Shown piece after piece: positions 17,800 to 25,322 of a stretch of 64,000 bases of DNA. A program made the translations under genes and the position numbers. The notes beneath the pieces were generated by a model. That model ran no database searches, had not been told where the DNA came from, and was given only the letters and a program-made list of their open reading frames with translations. The first letter of the stretch is position 1. Each line of letters starts with the position of its first letter. Source of the DNA: Streptomyces qaidamensis (GTDB lineage: Bacteria > Actinomycetota > Actinomycetes > Streptomycetales > Streptomycetaceae). Where the stretch lies: NCBI RefSeq assembly GCF_001611795.1, contig NZ_CP015098.1, positions 6,944,001 to 7,008,000 of the forward strand, written 5' to 3'.

Positions 17800-17880
17800 G
17801 TGGCCAGGGTCGCACGGCAGATGGCCGCCCGGCGGGGCCGGGCGGCGCGTCGGGCCCCGCCCTCCGCATAAAGTGAACAG

Positions 17881-18900
17881 GTGAACGGCGACTGGCTCAT
17901 CCGCGGCCGCGACGGCCGCCTCACCGTCTACCTGCCCTCCGGCGACGCCGTCCTGTGCCGTGCGGAACGCGGCCCCGCCGGCCCCTGGGAGGACGCCCCC
18001 CGCACCGTCGGCGGCAGCCAGAAGCTGCACCCGGGCGCGGCGGTCGGCCAGGGCCGGGACGGGTACGCCCATCTGGCCGCCTGGCGGCCCACCGTGCCGG
18101 GGGAGTCGGGGCTCGTGCACTCCACGCACTTCCGGCCCGGGCTCGCGGCCCTGGACTGGGTCCCGATCGGGCACCCGGACCAGAAGGGCGACCGGACGGG
18201 CCCGCCTGCCGTCGCCGTCGACGGCGCGGGGCGCGGCTATGTCTTCGTCCGGAACGCGAACGGCGGGGTCAGCCTGCGCAACCAGAAGGTCAAGGGCGGC
18301 TGGAGCTCCTGGCAGAACCTCGAAGGGCATGACGTCGAGGGCGAACTGGCCGCCGTGACGGGGGAGTCGGGGCTGGTGGAGATGTACGCCGCCGTCCCCG
18401 GCGGAATCCTGCACTGGCGGCAGGAGGGGGACGGGAAGAGGCCGGTGCGGACCGAGGGCGTCGACGCACCCGTGCGCCCGGGGACCCTGCGCGCCCTCGC
18501 CACGTCCGCCGAGCACACCACCCTCTTCTTCACCGACACATCGGGCGACCTGTACGCATGGCGCCCCGGTGAGAAGCCGGCGGCCCTCCTCACGTCCGCC
18601 GGCCCCGGCCCGGTCTCCGCCGTACGGTGTGAGATCGGGGGGCACGACTGCACCGTGCTCGCGCAGCGGTCGGCGAGCGGCAGGGTCGCCTTCGCCGCGT
18701 ATCCCACCGAGCAGGAGTCGGCCGGTGCCTGGTGGACGGAGTCCGGACCCCAGCTGCCCGCCGACGCCGTGGTGTCGGTGGCGCTCGACGAGCACGGGGA
18801 AGTCGTCGCGGCCTCCCAGTCGCCCTCCACGGGCACCGTGCTGCTCACCCGGCGCAAGGACGAGCCGGGGCTCGCGCTGGAGGCCTGGCGAGAGATCTGA
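17881..18900 (+). CDS. PLL-like beta-propeller protein, function unknown
   Basis: 339 aa with no signal peptide or TM helix. It is made of about seven blades of 40-50 residues with Trp motifs such as GGWSSWQNLEG and LHWRQEGDG. This resembles PLL/tachylectin-like propellers that bind sugars or proteins. GTG start. Nothing in it identifies an enzyme activity. It sits 229 bp upstream of the exopolysaccharide-type genes and on the same strand, so a carbohydrate-related role is possible but unproven. Confidence 0.7.
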   Translation: MNGDWLIRGRDGRLTVYLPSGDAVLCRAERGPAGPWEDAPRTVGGSQKLHPGAAVGQGRDGYAHLAAWRPTVPGESGLVHSTHFRPGLAALDWVPIGHPDQKGDRTGPPAVAVDGAGRGYVFVRNANGGVSLRNQKVKGGWSSWQNLEGHDVEGELAAVTGESGLVEMYAAVPGGILHWRQEGDGKRPVRTEGVDAPVRPGTLRALATSAEHTTLFFTDTSGDLYAWRPGEKPAALLTSAGPGPVSAVRCEIGGHDCTVLAQRSASGRVAFAAYPTEQESAGAWWTESGPQLPADAVVSVALDEHGEVVAASQSPSTGTVLLTRRKDEPGLALEAWREI

Positions 18901-19129
18901 CCCCCGTCAGACCCGGAACGGATCACTTCCTTTTGAGACTCTTGACGCACCAGACACACGAGGCGTGTCAAGGGTTGTACAGATGTGTGCGTGACAAGGC
19001 GCACCTCGGGTGAACGTGGTCAAAAAGTGAAGGTCTTGTTAACCTCCTCGGACTTGTTCGATTTGCTCGGGGGGCCGGTTGCAGCTGCGTCTGGCCGACG
19101 CCGTTGCAACGGGGTTGGGGAATGATGTC

Positions 19130-20401
19130 GTGAGCAGATCCTCCACGGTGGATCTTGTCGTTGTCGGACTCGGTTACGTGGGGCTGCCGTTGGCCAGGTC
19201 CGCCGCCGCCGCGGGCCTGAAGGTGGTCGGTCTCGACCGCAGCCGACGGGTGGTCGACGGATTGAACGCCGGTTGTTCACACGTCGACGACATCACCGAC
19301 GCCGAAGTGCGCGCCATGCTGGAGCAGGGCTTCGAGGCCGTCGACCGGGCGGACGTGATCGCCGGCGCCGCCGCGGTCGTCGTGTGTGTTCCCACGCCGC
19401 TCACCGAGCACGGAGCCCCGGACCTCGGCGCGGTGCACGCCGCCGTCGACGACATCGCCGCCCACCTCACCGCCGGCACGCTCGTGGTCCTGGAGTCGAC
19501 GACGTACCCGGGCACGACCGACGAGGTCGTCCGGCCGCGTCTGGAGGCCGGGGGCCTGCGGGTCGGCATCGACTTCCACCTCGCCTTCTCCCCGGAGCGC
19601 ATCGACCCGGGCAACCCCTCCTTCGGCCTGGAGAACACACCGAAGGTCGTCGGCGGCATCACGGCCGACTGCACCAAGGCCGCCCGCGCCCTCTACGAGC
19701 GTTTCGTGAACCGGGTCGTCGAGGCCAAGGGCACCCGCGAGGCCGAGATGGCCAAGCTGCTGGAGAACACCTACCGGCACGTCAACATCGCCCTCGTCAA
19801 CGAGATGTCGATGTTCTGCCGCGAGATCGGCGTCGACCTGTGGGACGCGATCCGGTGCGCGTCCACCAAGCCGTTCGGGTTCGCCCCGTTCTACCCTGGC
19901 CCCGGCGTCGGCGGGCACTGCATCCCGATCGACCCCAACTACCTGTCGTACAAGGTGCGTTCGCTGGGCATCCCGTTCCGGTTCGTGGAGCTGGCGCAGG
20001 AGATCAACCAGCGCATGCCCGTGCACGTGGTCAACCGCGCCGCCGATCTGCTCAACGACCAGGGCAAGGCCGTGCGCGGCTCCCGGATCCTGCTGCTCGG
20101 CGTGACCTACAAGCCGGACATCTCCGACCAGCGCGAGAGCCCGGCCCTGGCCGTCGCGGAGAACCTCCTCGCGCGGGGTGCCGAACTCGTCTACTTCGAC
20201 CCGCGCGTCGAGGACTGGCGCGTCGGCGGTGACCCCGTCGAGCGGGCCGGGGACTACCTCGCCGCCGCCGAGGCCGCGGACCTCACGATCCTGCTCCAGC
20301 CGCACCGCGAGATAGACCTCGACGAGCTGGCCGACCGTGCCCGGGCGCTCTTCGACACCCGGGGCAAATCCGCCGACCACCCGCGGGTGGTCAAGCTGTG
20401 A
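19130..20401 (+). CDS. Nucleotide-sugar 6-dehydrogenase (UDP-N-acetylhexosamine type)
   Basis: 423 aa. NAD-dependent four-electron oxidation of a UDP-sugar C6-OH to the uronate. N-terminal Rossmann motif VVGLGYVGLP; ESTTYPGTTDE; catalytic-Cys motif GVGGHCIPIDP with Cys about 264; C-terminal UDP-binding domain with TYKPDISDQRESPA. The GGHCIPIDP form is typical of UDP-GlcNAc/ManNAc/GalNAc dehydrogenases (WecC, WbpA, TviB) rather than UDP-glucose dehydrogenase. Start: GTG 19130 after GGGG(A). Its stop overlaps the start of the GT2 synthase (GTGA), so the uronate is presumably made for that enzyme. Confidence 0.88.
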   Translation: MSRSSTVDLVVVGLGYVGLPLARSAAAAGLKVVGLDRSRRVVDGLNAGCSHVDDITDAEVRAMLEQGFEAVDRADVIAGAAAVVVCVPTPLTEHGAPDLGAVHAAVDDIAAHLTAGTLVVLESTTYPGTTDEVVRPRLEAGGLRVGIDFHLAFSPERIDPGNPSFGLENTPKVVGGITADCTKAARALYERFVNRVVEAKGTREAEMAKLLENTYRHVNIALVNEMSMFCREIGVDLWDAIRCASTKPFGFAPFYPGPGVGGHCIPIDPNYLSYKVRSLGIPFRFVELAQEINQRMPVHVVNRAADLLNDQGKAVRGSRILLLGVTYKPDISDQRESPALAVAENLLARGAELVYFDPRVEDWRVGGDPVERAGDYLAAAEAADLTILLQPHREIDLDELADRARALFDTRGKSADHPRVVKL

Positions 20402-22152
20402 CTTCCGAAGATACGTTCATACCCGGTGCCGTCGACTCCGGTGGGCGTCGTGCGCACCGGAAGCGGCGGCATCTGAAGGTCTCGTACTTCGTCTTCCTGG
20501 GCCTGGCCGCGCTGATCGCCACCCGGCTCGACGCCGGTTCGCTGCACCTGTACTCGATGGGCGCCATGGGCCTGCTGGCCCTGAAGATGTTCGGCGCCCT
20601 CTTCTACCGTCCGGCCAAGGCCGGGCGGGAGGAGCTGGAGTACCTGGAGAACACCTGGGTCACCGCGGTCATCCCGATCTACAACGAGGACCCGGTGATG
20701 TTCGAGCAGGGCATGCGCAGCCTCCTCGCGCAGAGCCGCCTGCCCAACGAGATCCACATCATCGACGACGCGAGCGCCAACGACTCCGGCATCCGCGCGG
20801 CGAAGAAGATGCGCCGCGAGTTCGAGGCCAAGGGCGTCAAGTACACCGTCAGCGTCCAGCCCGAGAACAAGGGCAAGCGCGAGGCGCTGGCGCTGGGCTT
20901 CGAGGCCGCGCCCTACTCCGACATCTTCCTCTGCGTCGACTCGGACACCGTGTTGTCCCGGGACACCGTGCGCGAGCTGTTGCTGCCGCTCGCCGACGAG
21001 AAGATCATGGCCTCCACCGGCATGGTGCTGGCGCTCAACCACGACAGCAACATCTTCACGCGCCTGCAGGACCTGCGCTACGGCAACTCGTTCCTCTTCG
21101 AACGGGCCGCCTACTCGCGGCTGAAGTCGGTCCTGTGCTGCTGCGGCGCGCTCTCCGCGTACCGCGGCACGCTGGTGCGCAAGTACCTGCCGGACTTCCT
21201 CAACCAGCAGTTCCTGGGCAAGCCTGCCGTCTTCGGCGACGACCGCCGTATGACCAACTACTGCCTGATGGAGGGCCAGGTCGTCTTCCAGGAGACCGCC
21301 GTCGGTTACACGGCCGTCCCCGAGAAGCTGCCGCACTTCCTGCGCCAGCAGGTCCGCTGGAACAAGTCCTTCTTCCGCGAGTCGCTCTGGGCGTTCCGGC
21401 ACCAGAAGAAGTACCGGCCGGCCTTCTGGCTGACCTGCATGGAACTCGCCCTGTGGCTGGTCTTCGGCTCGGCGATGTTCTACTCGATGGTCATCCTGCC
21501 CATCATCAAGCCGCAGCAGTTCGTCAACCACATCGGTGACTACCTGGTCTTCATGGTCCTGATGGGCTACCTGCGCAACGTGCGCTACCTCGACTTCCCG
21601 CGCCGCGGCATGGGCTTCATCAAGCGCTTCGGCATGTTCCTGCTCGCGCCGATCTACGGCGTGATCCAGCTGACGCTGCTGACCCCGCTGCGCTTCTACG
21701 CCCTGTTCACACTCCACAAGGGCAGCTGGGGCACCCGCCAGGGCGGTGTCGAGGTGTCGGTGGCCGGGGACCACGAGAGCGATGTGACGGAGATCTTCGA
21801 GGAAGAGGACCCGTACTCCGACAAGAAGGTCACCGAGACGCTCCAGCTGATGCGTCTGGAGGGCGTGGCGCTGCGCACCCGGCCGCGCCCGGCGGGCGGC
21901 ATCCCCTCCCAGCCGCAGCCGATCCCCGGCTACGACGAGGAGCAGCACGCCGGCGTTCCGCAGCAGCGCGTCAGCTGGGGGGCGCCGGAGCCGGCCGGCC
22001 GGCAGCAGTGGCAGGGCGAGTACCCCGGCCACCACGACCCGTACCAGCAGCAGCCGTACCCGGGGCAGGGCCACGGCCCGCAGCAGGGCGGGTATCCGCC
22101 GCAGGACCCGTCCTGGCAGCAGGGCCGGGGACAGGGCCAGGGCGGCTGGTAG
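20398..22152 (+). CDS. Processive GT2 glycosyltransferase, hyaluronan/cellulose-synthase-like
   Basis: 584 aa membrane synthase. An N-terminal TM pair (about 25-65) is followed by a cytosolic GT-A domain with IIDDAS (about 122), DSD (about 181), GDDRRM (about 280) and QQVRW (317-321). D, DxD, D and QxxRW are the set expected of processive beta-glycan synthases (HAS, NodC, BcsA). Three or four further TM segments follow (about 340-450), which would form the export channel. A C-terminal tail of about 90 residues rich in Gln, Pro and Gly (YPGQGHGPQQGG) is unusual for the family. It overlaps the UDP-sugar dehydrogenase gene by 4 bp. The product is unknown; no PilZ domain is seen. Confidence 0.88.
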   Translation: MTSEDTFIPGAVDSGGRRAHRKRRHLKVSYFVFLGLAALIATRLDAGSLHLYSMGAMGLLALKMFGALFYRPAKAGREELEYLENTWVTAVIPIYNEDPVMFEQGMRSLLAQSRLPNEIHIIDDASANDSGIRAAKKMRREFEAKGVKYTVSVQPENKGKREALALGFEAAPYSDIFLCVDSDTVLSRDTVRELLLPLADEKIMASTGMVLALNHDSNIFTRLQDLRYGNSFLFERAAYSRLKSVLCCCGALSAYRGTLVRKYLPDFLNQQFLGKPAVFGDDRRMTNYCLMEGQVVFQETAVGYTAVPEKLPHFLRQQVRWNKSFFRESLWAFRHQKKYRPAFWLTCMELALWLVFGSAMFYSMVILPIIKPQQFVNHIGDYLVFMVLMGYLRNVRYLDFPRRGMGFIKRFGMFLLAPIYGVIQLTLLTPLRFYALFTLHKGSWGTRQGGVEVSVAGDHESDVTEIFEEEDPYSDKKVTETLQLMRLEGVALRTRPRPAGGIPSQPQPIPGYDEEQHAGVPQQRVSWGAPEPAGRQQWQGEYPGHHDPYQQQPYPGQGHGPQQGGYPPQDPSWQQGRGQGQGGW

Positions 22153-22168
22153 AGCAGCGGAGGAACGG

Positions 22169-22200
22169 AGAGAGGGGCGGCCGGGGGGCCGCCCCTCTCT
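22169..22200. terminator. Bidirectional terminator between converging polysaccharide genes
   Basis: AGAGAGGGGCGGCC-GGGG-GGCCGCCCCTCTCT is a perfect 14-bp stem. It lies 16 bp past the GT2 stop and 36 bp from the deacetylase stop. Confidence 0.85.
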
Positions 22201-22236
22201 TGTGCGTTCGGGCGTTGGGCGTGCGGGCCTCGGGCC

Positions 22237-23724
22237 TCAGGTGTAGGAGGCCATGGCCTCCTCGACCGTCAGCACCGGGATGTCCCGTTCCTCGATCGCC
22301 TTCATCAGCGCCTCCAGGCCCGCGGTGCCGATCTCGGTGCTCGTCTTGGGAGCGCCGTCGACGACCTTGTGCAGACACAGGATCAGCCAGTCGCCGCTGT
22401 TCACGCACCGGTCCAGCTTGCCGCCCGCGCCCGTCAGCTTCGACAGGGCCGTACCGCCGATGCCCGTGCCGTCGTTGATGCCCGTCAGCGCCTTGAGACG
22501 GTAGGGCATCGCCGGGGCGAACGACTCGATGGTCTCGGAGATGATCGACCGGGCCGTGGTGAAGTGCCGGCTCGCGATCTGGTCGACCGGGACCCCGTCG
22601 GAGGTCTTCTGGAACGCGCCGTGCGGATAGGCGAAGTGCTCGCTGGTGAAGCCGTTGGAGACCAGCCACTCGCGCAGCTTGCGGAAGTCGTCGTCGGCCT
22701 GCTCGGCGGTGAGCTTGGGGTAGCTGGCCGTGTGGACGGCGTTCGCGTACGAGTGGCCGCCCATCTCCCAGCCGGAGAAGTCCTGCATCGACCGCATCTG
22801 GTCGAGCGTCAGGAAGCTGCCGGTGCCGATGGCGTCGGCGATGTTGTAGACCGTGCCGGGGAAGCCGAAGCGGTCCATGACCGGACGCGCCAGGTCGTGG
22901 ATCGACTTGTGTGAGTCGTCGAAGGTGATGGAGACGACGCCCTTGGGGAACACCGAGACGGTGTCCGGTATCAGCTCGACGGCCTGGAGCCGGTAGGTCA
23001 CCGGACCGCCCGCGTTGTCGTACACGGCGAACGACATGTCGGTGAAGCCGGTCTTCGTGGAGGGCTTGCCACTGGCGCCGATGGAGTACGTGCCCGCCGC
23101 CGCGTTGACGTCCGCCCACTGGAGGTGGACGGTCACCCACTCCCCGGACTGGACGTAGTTCGCCGAGGTCTTGGAGTGGAGGTGGTGCGTCCAGGCGAAG
23201 TGGTTCGCGAGGGAACCGCTGCCCAGGTAGAAGACGCACTTGGCCAGGTTCGTCACGTCGTCGACGCGGAAGACCAGCCGGATCATCTTGCCCGTCAGGC
23301 TCATCGCCGGCAGGCCCGTCTTGCGGACGTAACTCTGCTTGCCGGTGCCGTTCGTCGTCACCCGGACCGACTGGGTGCCGCGGACGAAGGCGGACTTGTC
23401 GTTCGCCTCGGCCGACGCGGTGCCCGCGCCCCCGGGCGTCCAGCCGTGGCCCGACTGGAACTGCTGGGACCAGCTGGCCCGGCGGTACTTGGGGCGGCGG
23501 CCGGAGGGGGCGTAGAGGGGAGGCGTGGTGAGGCCTCCGATGCCGGCTCCGGCGGCCGGGGCGGCGGCGGGCTGCGCCACCACCTTGCCCAGCCACGCGC
23601 CGCCGCCGGCCATGGCGACGCCTCCTGTACCGCCCATCAGCAGCGCGGAGCGCCTGCTCACCACCGGCTTGTTCTCCGTTGCCTCGGCAGCGTGCCTGTG
23701 GGCACCGGACCGACTGTTCCTCAC
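22237..23724 (-). CDS. Secreted polysaccharide deacetylase (CE4/NodB) with N-terminal carbohydrate-binding-like domain
   Basis: 495 aa. Residues 1-55 are a long export signal with SRRSALLMGGTGG, Tat-like. Residues about 75-255 form a beta-rich jelly-roll region (FVRGTQSVRV, WVTVHLQWADV). From about 260 the NodB domain starts at VVSITFDDSHKS (TFDD motif, about 267), then GGHSYANAVH with metal-binding His, and AYPHGAF. CE4 enzymes remove N- or O-acetyl groups from chitin-like or hexosamine polymers. The usual HxxxH spacing is lengthened here to H-S-x5-H. GTG start at 23724 overlaps the stop of the CBM3-GH16 gene (GTGA). It converges on the synthase gene. Confidence 0.85.
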   Translation of the reverse strand: MRNSRSGAHRHAAEATENKPVVSRRSALLMGGTGGVAMAGGGAWLGKVVAQPAAAPAAGAGIGGLTTPPLYAPSGRRPKYRRASWSQQFQSGHGWTPGGAGTASAEANDKSAFVRGTQSVRVTTNGTGKQSYVRKTGLPAMSLTGKMIRLVFRVDDVTNLAKCVFYLGSGSLANHFAWTHHLHSKTSANYVQSGEWVTVHLQWADVNAAAGTYSIGASGKPSTKTGFTDMSFAVYDNAGGPVTYRLQAVELIPDTVSVFPKGVVSITFDDSHKSIHDLARPVMDRFGFPGTVYNIADAIGTGSFLTLDQMRSMQDFSGWEMGGHSYANAVHTASYPKLTAEQADDDFRKLREWLVSNGFTSEHFAYPHGAFQKTSDGVPVDQIASRHFTTARSIISETIESFAPAMPYRLKALTGINDGTGIGGTALSKLTGAGGKLDRCVNSGDWLILCLHKVVDGAPKTSTEIGTAGLEALMKAIEERDIPVLTVEEAMASYT

Positions 23725-25160
23725 CGGGACTCCCGAACCGTGTCGAAGTAGTTCACACCCTCGTCGGTGAAGTCCTCGACAGCGGACTGCACTTGCTTCG
23801 CCGACAGGGTGTCGTTCGCGTTGTAGTAGAGCCAGTCCACCTTCATGTCCCAGGCGCGCTCGCCCTTGAACGGCAGATCGATGAACCAGTGGTTGAAGTT
23901 CACGGACATGTCCGCGCGCGGGGCGTACTTGCCGTTGCTGAGGAAGAGCTTCTCGCCGTCGAGCCAGTAGGCGACGACGCCGTCCTTCACCCTGATCAGC
24001 ACGGTGTGCCAGCTGTCGAGGCTCTTGTTCGTGGTCTCGTAGACCCGGTCGTTCGTCTTGTGGTCGTACCAGGTCACGGTGTCGAGCTTGGGGCCGGGCC
24101 GGCCCCAGCCGCCGTTCGGCATGTACTCGTTGTCCAGCTCGCTGTACTTCGAGCCGGTGCCGCCGATGGTGTAGAAGGTCTGGTTGACGTGGTCGCCGGC
24201 GTCGCCGGTGGTCGGCTCGTCGCTGAAGTGGATCCGGGCCGCGTAGGTGCCGTCGCGGAACTTGCTCGCGGCGGTGCCGAGGCTCGCCTGCCGCGTCCCG
24301 GCCTTGGTGCCGTCCGTGCTCGCCCGCAGGTTCAGGACCTGGCCGCCGGCGTGCGCGCCCTCGGCGGTGGGGAAGCTGACACCCTTCGCCGACCAGGTGT
24401 TCTCGACGCCCGGGCCGCCCTTGCTGGTGCGGACCAGCCAGCCGTGCTTGAACAGGGCCGGGTCCTTGGGGCCCTGATAGGTGAAGTCGTCGAACAGCAC
24501 CCCGGCGGGCGGGGCGGGCAGCGGCCCGGGCGTGGACTTCGCCGCCGTCTTCTTCTCGTCGCTCGCCTTGGTGCCGTCCGGCTCCTCTCCCCAGGCGAGG
24601 ACGCCCCGCTTGTAGGCGGTGACCTTCTCCGCCTCCTTGTAGCTGGTCATCTCAGCGTCGAAGGAGCGGTCGTCGGACTGCTTGAGCTTCTTGTGGTCGG
24701 TGCGGAAGAGCTGGAGGTCGATGCCCTTGCTGTTGGCGCCGGGCTTGAGGTCACCCGCGGCGGCCGTGAACCGGACCTCCAGATAGTGGTCGGCGGTGTC
24801 CGTGGGCTTGTCCATCGCGACGATCCGACCGGCGACGTTGGAACAGCCGAACACGGCGTTGACACAGTTGAAGGCGTAGGACGCGGAACCGTCGGCGGTG
24901 AACCAGTACCGGAGCGTCACATCGCTCAACGGCAGTGGCTTGTCCGTGTCGTTGAAGACCTCCAGCGACGGCTTGGCCGCCGGCGCCGTCGCCGGGGTGT
25001 CGGTCCGGTAGCGGACCTTCAGCTCGGGCGGGTCCGGGTTGGCGGCCTTCCACACGGGATACAGCGCCGTGCCGCCTGCGGCGACCACCACCACGAGGAG
25101 CAGGAGCCTGATCTTGGGCCAGACCCGGCGTCGGGGTGTTCGGCGACGAGGGGACGCCAC
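23721..25160 (-). CDS. Membrane-anchored CBM3-GH16 glycan hydrolase
   Basis: 479 aa. A basic N-terminus and one TM helix (about 13-33, LLLLVVVVAAGGTALYPV) anchor it outside the cell. About 47-190 is a family-3 carbohydrate-binding module (LEVFNDTDKPLPLSDVTLRYWFTADG region, with paired Cys). A Lys/Pro/Thr linker follows, and about 240-460 is a GH16-type beta-jelly-roll with the catalytic motif ELDNEY (about 343; E-x-D-x-E). GH16 enzymes cut or transfer beta-glucans, agars and related polymers. Start: GTG 25160 after AAGGAG; upstream in-frame codons lack an SD. Combining cellulose-type binding with GH16 is unusual. It heads a two-gene operon with the deacetylase. Confidence 0.8.
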   Translation of the reverse strand: MASPRRRTPRRRVWPKIRLLLLVVVVAAGGTALYPVWKAANPDPPELKVRYRTDTPATAPAAKPSLEVFNDTDKPLPLSDVTLRYWFTADGSASYAFNCVNAVFGCSNVAGRIVAMDKPTDTADHYLEVRFTAAAGDLKPGANSKGIDLQLFRTDHKKLKQSDDRSFDAEMTSYKEAEKVTAYKRGVLAWGEEPDGTKASDEKKTAAKSTPGPLPAPPAGVLFDDFTYQGPKDPALFKHGWLVRTSKGGPGVENTWSAKGVSFPTAEGAHAGGQVLNLRASTDGTKAGTRQASLGTAASKFRDGTYAARIHFSDEPTTGDAGDHVNQTFYTIGGTGSKYSELDNEYMPNGGWGRPGPKLDTVTWYDHKTNDRVYETTNKSLDSWHTVLIRVKDGVVAYWLDGEKLFLSNGKYAPRADMSVNFNHWFIDLPFKGERAWDMKVDWLYYNANDTLSAKQVQSAVEDFTDEGVNYFDTVRESR

Positions 25161-25263
25161 GCAGGACTCCTTCGAGGACACCCGGCGGTCTGGGGTGGAG
25201 ACCGTCAGAGTCAGGTAAACAATGGTCGGATTGTGTGAGGATCCTATCTGTGGCGGCATGCGG

Positions 25264-25319
25264 AGAGGGGGGCGGGTGCACGGATTGTTACCGTACGCCC
25301 CACCCCCCTCAGGGGTAAC
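25264..25319. terminator. Hairpins after the fadB-like gene
   Basis: Two alternative stems overlap: GAGGGGGG…CCCCCCTC and GTTACC…GGTAAC. They lie just 3' of the fadB-like stop. The shorter stem is weak, so termination is plausible rather than certain. Confidence 0.45.
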
Positions 25320-25322
25320 GCG

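Noticed and set aside
21880..22152. Short Gln/Pro/Gly repeats as a possible mobile or CRISPR-like repeat
   Set aside because: They are in-frame low-complexity protein sequence, with no uniform spacer or repeat unit.
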